Translations under genes and position numbers: made by a program
In this document: positions 57,769-64,000 of the stretch, piece by piece
Position numbering within the stretch: position 1 is the first letter of the stretch
Layout: each line of letters begins with the position of its first letter
Assembly: GCA_014529385.2 (NCBI GenBank)
Contig: CM043969.1
Span: 29,282,946 to 29,346,945, forward strand
DNA length: 64,000 nucleotides
Direction: 5' to 3'
Source of the DNA: Adiantum capillus-veneris
Taxonomy: Eukaryota > Streptophyta > Polypodiopsida > Polypodiales > Pteridaceae
The notes under the pieces: generated by a model
What the model was told of the DNA's origin: nothing
Seen by the model: the letters and a program-made list of their open reading frames with translations, nothing else
The model's database searches: none

Positions 57769-58634
57769 CTAGAACAATCTCATGGTGGTCAGTGTGATGA
57801 GTGGAGGAGAAACCACTGAGGAGGGGCATAATGCCACGTAATCTGGCCACCTGTAAGTGTGAAGAAGAGTGGGGATCGGGCCCAACGTCGAAGGAAGGCA
57901 AATCGGCGAGCCTCGGCTACTCGAGAGGTACCTGAGGAAGAATCCCACTGCCAAATCAGGGTGTGAATGATGTACAACCAAATGGCAGTGAGGGTATCCT
58001 GAAGGAGCTGTGGAGCCGCACTTAGAATGTGAAGACAACGAGCTCTCCAAACATTCCATAGTGTAATACTAGTGATGACTGAAAAAACTTCATCACGTGT
58101 CTGAGAATCCCCCTACCAAGCAATCTGTGGTAGCATAGCCAAAGTCCCTCGCCGATAACCAGACGAGGTAAGCCCAAAGGCTGGATCTGTGTCTGAGCCC
58201 TCGTAGAAAAGATGCGGGCCGGGCATCGGCATCAACCATGAGACAGATCCCCAAGTGAGAAATCCATGTTGAACACCCGCTCTGCTAAGTAAAAAGCAAA
58301 CTACAAGACGCACTACATGGGAAGTTTAGCATGACCAAAGACAATGTGCAGGTGACTCAAGTAGTCGCAAAGGACAGCGAGTACATAACGGATCATGACC
58401 CATAGTAGCTAGCCAAGTCCCAACTCGAAGTCCTACATGTGCAATCATCCACATGAAAAAAGAAATACGAAGAGCCGCATGTAAATCCCAAATGGCGGAC
58501 CAAAACTGTTGTAGATAGGCATGGGAGAGACCTGAATGTAACCAGAAACGCATACGAGTGGGCTGCTCTGGTTGCTATCTCATCAATGCTAACCTTCTTA
58601 TCCTGACAGTGTACTCAAAGAATGATACAGGTGC
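57769..58634 (-). pseudogene. LINE ORF2 C-terminal zinc domain and tail
   Basis: The frame 58553-58326 has FWSAIWDLHAALRISFFMW, and the zinc motif CTRCPLRLLESPAHCLWSC. The rest (58313-57769) is frameshifted. The frame leading into the domain from 60599 onward is restored when the solo LTR is removed. Confidence 0.82.
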
Positions 58635-58639
58635 ACCGG
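58635..58639 (+). other. Target duplication ACCGG, left
   Basis: ACCGG precedes TGTTGCTAAAT; the identical pentamer follows the other end at 60594-60598. Confidence 0.85.
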
Positions 58640-58889
58640 TGTTGCTAAATTGGCTTTATCTTACAGAAAAATAATTCTAAATGAATTATTGGATTTATAA
58701 GTGAGAGGGTTTTCTCGCTTGGAACACCAAGGAAAAAATAATTCTAAATGAATTATTGGAATTTTAAGTGAGAGGGTTTTTCTCACTGGAGACATCCAAG
58801 TACAGAGTATTCCTAGTGTGTCATTTAAAGTAATGACAGCAACACTGAGAACGGGAATATCTGTAAGGCCACCAGGAACGAGTACTTCT

Positions 58890-59080
58890 GATGCGTCACA
58901 TCGGATGGGTGACAGGGAGCATCGAAAAGAAGTATCCAACCATCCGGGAACGGACATCTCTGATGCGTCATAGGATGGGTGACATAGAGCATCGTGAAGG
59001 AGATTGTACCGTAAGTTCGGTAGGAAAGGACTAGGTGATGGGTATTCCTGATGCGTCACAAGGTGGGTGACGGGTGCATC
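58890..59080 (+). repeat. Three spaced stem-loop repeats in the solo LTR
   Basis: At 58890-58923, 58962-58993 and 59050-59080 the sequence GATGCGTCA(C) is followed after 7-9 bases by (G)TGAC, a 4-5 base bulge, and GCATC. Each copy can form the same bulged hairpin, while the intervening bases differ. Confidence 0.75.
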
Positions 59081-60433
59081 GGAAAGGGAATACCCATAGT
59101 CGGGAGGAAATTCCGAACTGTGTTAGAATTGTGCACAAGGAAAAAGCAAGCACTTGAATGAAGATGGGTTCAGAGGAAACTTTGAGGAAAAACAGATGCT
59201 TTTTTGAGAAAGCGGGATTGCCTTTCGGGAAAGCAGATGCTTTCTCGCGAGGAAGTCTATGTCTGCATTGCAACTGTGCATGTGATTGCATCCAGGGACG
59301 CCTGGGAAGTGCTATGAAAGCATTGTTTTAAACTTATAAGGTTTTATTGAGTTTTAGGGCAGCCATCTGATAAAGAAGGCAACAGATCAGCCAGCGTTTT
59401 CTCTCTCTCTCTTTTTCTGGCAAAACAGAAAAAAAAAAAAGGAAAAAAAAAAATTGAAGGAAACAAACAAAAAAAAAAACGGCCACGATCTCTACGCGAG
59501 CAGCTATTCGTGCCCGTGGCTAGGAGCTACAAAAGCATCACATGCCCTCACTTAGAGGGAAGGACCAATCTTTGCAAGGAGGAGATGCTACTGCAGATTT
59601 CAGCCGTAAAGAAGACGTTGCCGGTGATGCCCATGGCTGCCCCAAGTGTACCAGATGTCGCCAAGACCCAGTGCACGAGTTCCCTCGCGAAGAAGTGTCT
59701 ACGAAGCGTGTTTCCATCGTGACAAGTTGCTGTTTTTCTCTGTTTTCAGCCCATAAACGTCGTAGACGGGGCTGATTTACGAAAAGGAACCCGAGAACAC
59801 ACCTCTTTTGTGTGTAGGATTGGAAGAGAGAATTTCCTATGGAGAGATCTCTTCCGAGGAATTGCTTTTCGAGAATCGAGTTGCGTTTCGAGCGTCCAGA
59901 CTTTGAAGGTAACGATTTTCATGTTATGAACTCTAAGTATTTGTTTGCAGGTGTACTTCCTCTTAGTGAGGGAGTAGGAGAAGAGGAAGGTATGAGCCTC
60001 GGCAGGAGAAAAGCGCTCTGAGGAACTAGGGCTAGATCAGCCCAAGGGTTTTGTACCCGAGTTTGGGAAGTAGATCCACGGATCGAAGAGAGGTAGTCTC
60101 TCAAGTTGTGATCCGGAAGTTGGGATTCCCAAGTAAGGACTTCGTGTCCAAGAAAGCAGAGTTGTTCTGCGGGAAGAGGACTCTGGAAAGAGAGTTGGAA
60201 AAGAGTTGGAGGGATGCCATGCCCTGAGTCTGGAAGGTGAGATCCAGAGGCGAGAACCTTGATTCTCGAGGAATTGGAATAAGGAACGGAAGTTCCTTGG
60301 AATAGGGTTTTGCCCTAGGAATTGGAAGCTGAGGCTTCCGGGAACCATCAAGTCTTATTCTAGAACGAACGTGGTAATACGTTCGGTTCAAGTGCTTGTA
60401 TAGACTTCTCCTCAGTAATAAAGATACTATTAC

Positions 60434-60450
60434 GGGGGGGGGGGGGGGGG
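60434..60450 (+). repeat. Poly-G tract (17 G)
   Basis: An uninterrupted run of 17 G in the solo LTR. Runs of this length are prone to sequencing error, so the exact length is uncertain. Confidence 0.85.
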
Positions 60451-60593
60451 ACCAACCCATCTTCTGGTCCCCAGTACTGTGTCGATCTTCTCTCTCTCTA
60501 TTTATCTCTCTATATCCTCTGGCTTCAGTAATAAGTGATAAATCCTATTTATCCGAATGTATTTTATATTGTTATGCGCTCCCGTTTGTGACA

Positions 60594-60598
60594 ACCGG
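60594..60598 (+). other. Target duplication ACCGG, right
   Basis: Pairs with 58635-58639. Confidence 0.85.
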
Positions 60599-60749
60599 TG
60601 GGGTTAGAGTGAGGCCAATGCCACTCTCCTGGGTCCCAATAAAGCTAAGATAGGGCATGGCCCTCCCACACTCAAAGCCTCCAAAGTGCAGCATCAACGG
60701 ATGCGAAACAGGGGTCAACACAACGACGCTTCCCGTGGGAGCCAACTAC

Positions 60750-61076
60750 TCATATGGCCTCCCATCGAGCGCCGGGGGAGACAAGGTGCGGAGAGGTGGC
60801 ATCATATGTCAATCTAGCATGAATCCCTTGAGAGTAGTCAGTATCAACTGTGAACAGCATGGTGTCTAAACGAACTAATAAGAGAGTGCTCTGAGCAAAG
60901 AGGCCTTCCCAGCCACAATGGGGAGGCATCTGAACAGTGCCTCGCATGATTGCATCCCACTGTGAAGGAACGGCGGAATCAATCTCAAGCAGTCTGTCTG
61001 TCACCCCGCGACCAATGTCATAATGTTCTGCCACAAAATCTGCATCCAGCATACGTGTCTCATGAAACAACCGCAT
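60750..61076 (-). pseudogene. LINE ORF2 region between RT and zinc domain
   Basis: A frame of 108 codons (MLDADFVAEHYDIGRGVTD, SQWDAIMRG, LTYDATSPH) lies where plant LINE ORF2 has the poorly conserved linker upstream of zf-RVT. Assigned by position between 61188 and the zinc domain. Confidence 0.7.
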
Positions 61077-61187
61077 AGAGGCAGCAGGGCCAGTGTCCCA
61101 AGCAGCCCAATCAATGTGAGTCCTCTCTCCAAGCTGACGAGGTGGATTAACCGAAGAATCAAGAACTACAACATTCCAAATGAGAGG

Positions 61188-62645
61188 CTAGCGCTCAATC
61201 TCCTCACGACATGAGGGAGGTGAGCGTATGATAGCTCGTCGCATGGAAACCCAAATCTGAAGGAGCGATCGGATGAAGGGTGAGAGGGTGGTGGTGGACA
61301 AGGGGACATCCGCAAAGAGAAAACGATACCCTATATGCCAAGTATGACCATCTCTAGTGCCGAGGCGTGGAGTCACTGTGCAAAGAGCGGCCTGAAGAAG
61401 CATCTTCCAAGGTTCTTGGCCGAGAAAAAGACCCCGAACAATAAGATTGGTAAGAAGGGCGCGGCTCTGTAACTCTGGATCAATAATGCCAAGGCCTCCC
61501 TCTGACCTAGGACGAATAATCGTGGACCAGCAAACTCGAGCACGAGTATCAATAGTCCCATCTGTGCCACTCCGTAAAAAGTTCCGCATTAGTCGGCGGA
61601 GCTGAGCTATCACACCAGAATGTAGCATCCAACAAGAGGCCATATACCATACTGTAGCCAGAATGACCTGGTTGGCGACCAATACACGACCAACCAACGA
61701 CAGATGACGTGAAGACCAATGGCATAGCTTCCTGCGAATAGACTGTAGTACGGGTGCAAACTGCTGCTGTGAGGAAACATCAAATCCAACCTGAAAGCCC
61801 AAATATCTACATGTCTGACCCAGCTGCAGCCATGTGAAACCATCAGCTACCCCCCAAGTAGGTGTGTCATCACTGCCAACCAGTAACCCATAGAATTTAT
61901 GCCAGTTAATGCGTGCACCACTGGCAATGCAAAAAACCTCTAGGGCCTCCTCTCACATGGCATCCAGAGCAGATAGCAAATAGCGCAACATTAGCATAGT
62001 GTCATCAGCAAACTCCTGATCGATAAGGTCCGGAGCTGTAGGTACTGGCATTGTCAAGCCACGAAATGCATGACTCTGAGCACGAAGAAAGTCGGACATA
62101 GTCTCTGCTACAAACAGATACAGATATGCTGCTAACGGACATCCCTGACGGACAGATCGAGAAAGCTCAAAACTGCGACTGACACGGCCACCAATAGTAA
62201 TAGCACTGCTGGCAGTCCTGAAGAGAGTGGAAATGCCTGAGATCCATCTCGAAGGGAAACCCATCCTGGCTAATGATCCTTCGAGAAAGTCCCACTCAAC
62301 ACGATCGTATGCTTTCTCGAAGTCAAGAATGAAAAAAGCGAGAGGTTCAAAAGATGATCTGGCCCACTCTACTGCCTCATAAAAAATGAAGATATTATCT
62401 AGGATGCATCGATCCATGACAAAGCCTGTCTGAGAAGTATGAATAATATATGGTAAGAACGATCGCAAGCGATGGCTGATCAGTAACGCTAATATCTTAT
62501 AGACCGAAGGGAGTAGGGTAATAGGTCTCCACTGTCGAAGTTGAGTGGTGTCACCCCCCTTCGGAATAAGAGATATGAGACCTGAACAAAGATCCGGATG
62601 CATATATCCTGATGTAAATTTGAAGCAGTGGTATATGCAATACAT
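61188..62645 (-). pseudogene. LINE reverse transcriptase
   Basis: Motifs in order: LISLIPKGGD, WRPITLLPSVYKILA, QTGFVMDRCILDNIF, FEKAYDRVEWDF, VRQGCPLAAYLYLFVAE and the catalytic FADD (EFADDTML, about 62005-62016). One TGA near 61950 separates this from the following in-frame block (61802-61188: the GRVLVANQVILATVWYMASC segment and the RSEGGLGI block). Primes on nicked genomic DNA to copy LINE RNA. Confidence 0.92.
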
Positions 62646-62704
62646 CCCAATATGTCAAAAAGAAAGCTCTAGTGAGGCCATCCTCTCCTGGACAGGAGGA
62701 TGGA

Positions 62705-63931
62705 TCAAGACTCTATAGCACCATGGAGCTCTGCAAGTGTGAAGGGTGCCAACAAGATCTCTGCCATAGTGTCTGTACAACGGTGTCGAGTGTGATGCCA
62801 GATCTGCTCACGGGCAAGTAAAACCTCAGTAGTGCATACATCAGCAGTGAACAATGTCTCAAAATAATCTGCAGACATATCAAGAATAACATCAGGATGC
62901 ATATGTAGTGTCCCCTGAGCATCGCACAAAGTCCGAAGGGTGGTGCCAAGAGGGCGCTCTTTATGCGCAGCGAAGAAGTCTTTATTCATTCGATCAGCTT
63001 TAGCTATCCAATGAGATACTGAAGCATGATGAGTGAACTCAGACCTAGCCTCCTCTACGCGACGAATCTCCTCTGTGAGCTCTGTCTGTCTAGCAACGAG
63101 ATAAGCACCCTGAGGCCACTCCTCAAGCAAGCGCTGAGTGGAACCAAGAGGAATGTGAAGATCAGACTCGCGTACTCTCAACTGACGATGAATAATAGCA
63201 GTTTGATCATGGCAATAAATACTAGACTGAGTAATGCAATGAGCAAGAAACTCTCCAGGGGGACCACAATAAGAAGCACCCGTGGACCATATGTCACGAA
63301 TCTGCTGCTGCAATACTTGAGTGGTGAGAACACTGTCAGGGATGCGGCAGCCTCGTCTCTGTGCAGAGGATCTAGTGAAGGAGATAAACAATGAGATGGG
63401 TAAATGATCTGAGAGGCTGGTCTCTCTCCAGATAGTAGTAAATCCACCTAGAGCTGCTGCCCAAGGGCCAATGTAAAAACAATCAAGTCGCTCTAATAAT
63501 CTCCCCTGCTGTCTCTGAAACCCCCACGAGTAATGAAGTGTAGTAGGGTGGTGACCAAAAGAGGGCATGTGCCAGGAGTCAACACCTTGAATAGCTAGAA
63601 GAAATCGATCCCAAGCTGGCTGCTCATCGGGAGAAATGGATGATAGAACCGAAGGTGTGATGGCTCGCCAATCAGAGTCGCTCTCAACGTTGTTGAAGTC
63701 GCCTCCAACAACCCAAGAGTCTACAGCAGGTAGAACAGTAGCCAAGGAGGACCAAAAAGTAGCCCTCTCCCGAGGAGTAGTGGGTGCATAGACTGACATA
63801 AAACCAATGATAGATTCCCGAATCCGAATAGAAACATAGCCTGCTCTGCCAACGACAAGGGTACCATGCTTCTGAACTGAGGCCACGTTACACCGCAACT
63901 CTGTCCATGAAGGCCCAGAGCAGGCTCTCAA
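62705..63931 (-). pseudogene. LINE endonuclease (APE-type) and linker
   Basis: Apurinic/apyrimidinic-type endonuclease that nicks the target. Visible blocks are GFMSVYAPTTPRERATFW, VVGGDFNNV, LERLDCFYI and the catalytic SDHLPI near 63395. The later part is the helical linker to RT (TLCDAQGTLHMHPDVIL, MSADYFETLF). The frame is open for 408 codons, and protein-like sequence continues upstream to the window edge (GRPYFLRACSG), so the annotated start is not the true one. A frameshift near 62650-62705 separates it from the RT. Confidence 0.9.
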
Positions 63932-64000
63932 AAAGTACGGGCGCCCGAGGGTATGAGATTGCCAAAGGGAGTGGCAATCTTATGCTCCTGTACTAGTAAT

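Larger units (their letters stand above)
58640..60593. repeat. Solo LTR of about 1.95 kb with repeated stem-loops
   Basis: Starts TGTTGCTAAATTGG and ends CGTTTGTGACA, with five-base target duplications ACCGG outside, and interrupts a LINE frame cleanly. No internal primer site, polypurine tract or second copy of the ends was found, so a solo LTR left by LTR-LTR recombination is the best reading; a compact non-autonomous element is an alternative. It contains two tandem 67-bp units (58666-58800), three GATGCGTCAC hairpins (58890-59080), A- and T-rich tracts near 59400-59480, an AATAAA at about 60416 and a 17-G run (60434-60450). The orientation cannot be fixed. Open frames inside (for example 60037-60460) have no motif. 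Confidence 0.75.
57631..64000 (-). mobile_element. Long LINE (L1-type ORF2), continuing past the window edge, with a nested solo LTR
   Basis: Endonuclease, RT and zinc domain are in order from 64000 to 57769 on the minus strand, and the 3' end is a poly(A) read as 16 T at 57631-57646. A 1954-bp solo LTR at 58640-60593 interrupts it. It belongs to a different family from the LINEs at 47350-55950. The 5' end lies outside the window. Confidence 0.88.

Noticed and set aside
60037-60460. Overlapping minus-strand frames of 104 and 119 codons in the solo LTR
   Set aside because: No motif, they lie in a structure-rich LTR, and the two frames overlap each other in different phases.

Overview
This is nuclear DNA of a land plant with a large, repeat-rich genome. 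The evidence is one multi-exon, intron-bearing gene coding for a BAH plus agenet protein (a plant chromatin-reader architecture) set among nested LTR retrotransposons of plant lineages (Ty1/copia; Ty3/gypsy of the Tat type with two RNase H domains; a chromodomain-bearing gypsy), L1-type LINEs and long (GT)n, (GA)n and (TA)n arrays. The very long intron implied for the gene and the style of the copia and LINE proteins would suit a fern or gymnosperm, but that is an impression and not a demonstration. I saw no prokaryotic operon, CRISPR array or convincing RNA gene.

Layout. 1-1760: unassigned DNA with one or two unrecognised minus-strand open frames. 1761-9731: a head-to-head copia compound. 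A 5' piece of one element (+) is joined through about 320 bp of foreign, exon-like DNA to a full-length but inactivated copy (-). 9737-14053: decayed Tat-type gypsy element (-). 14054-16409: little recognisable. 16410-19158: gag-protease remnant of a second gypsy (-) with a probable LTR. 19159-20024 and 25966-27382: two plus-strand copies of one unnamed protease-bearing repeat family. Between them are an orphan ORF (20493-20873), a long (GT)n array and a third gypsy gag-protease remnant (-, 22718-24900). 27850-28620: LINE 3' fragment. 29341-43350: two chromovirus units sharing an LTR, in the order LTR-interior-LTR-interior on the minus strand. 44777-47245: 3' part of the BAH/agenet gene (-), four exons. 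Immediately upstream of its first visible exon, and so presumably in an intron, lies a 5'-inverted (twin-primed) LINE (47350-54948). That LINE has itself been split by a 4.1-kb gag-only LTR element with a perfect AGTGA target duplication. 55162-55950: a second LINE of the same family. 56500-57478: a LINE ORF1-like frame. 57631-64000: a long LINE (-), interrupted by a 1.95-kb solo LTR with ACCGG target duplication and a series of repeated stem-loops.

The window therefore records layered insertions into older insertions. Only the BAH/agenet gene looks like a host gene under constraint: its four exons join in frame with canonical splice sites to give 709 codons plus a stop. Nearly all transposon proteins carry stops or frameshifts. 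The items most worth a second look are the compound copia with its captured exon, the gag-only LTR element with nine-residue repeats, the twin-primed LINE, the hairpin-rich solo LTR, and the recurrent association of LINE ends with TG/GA microsatellites.
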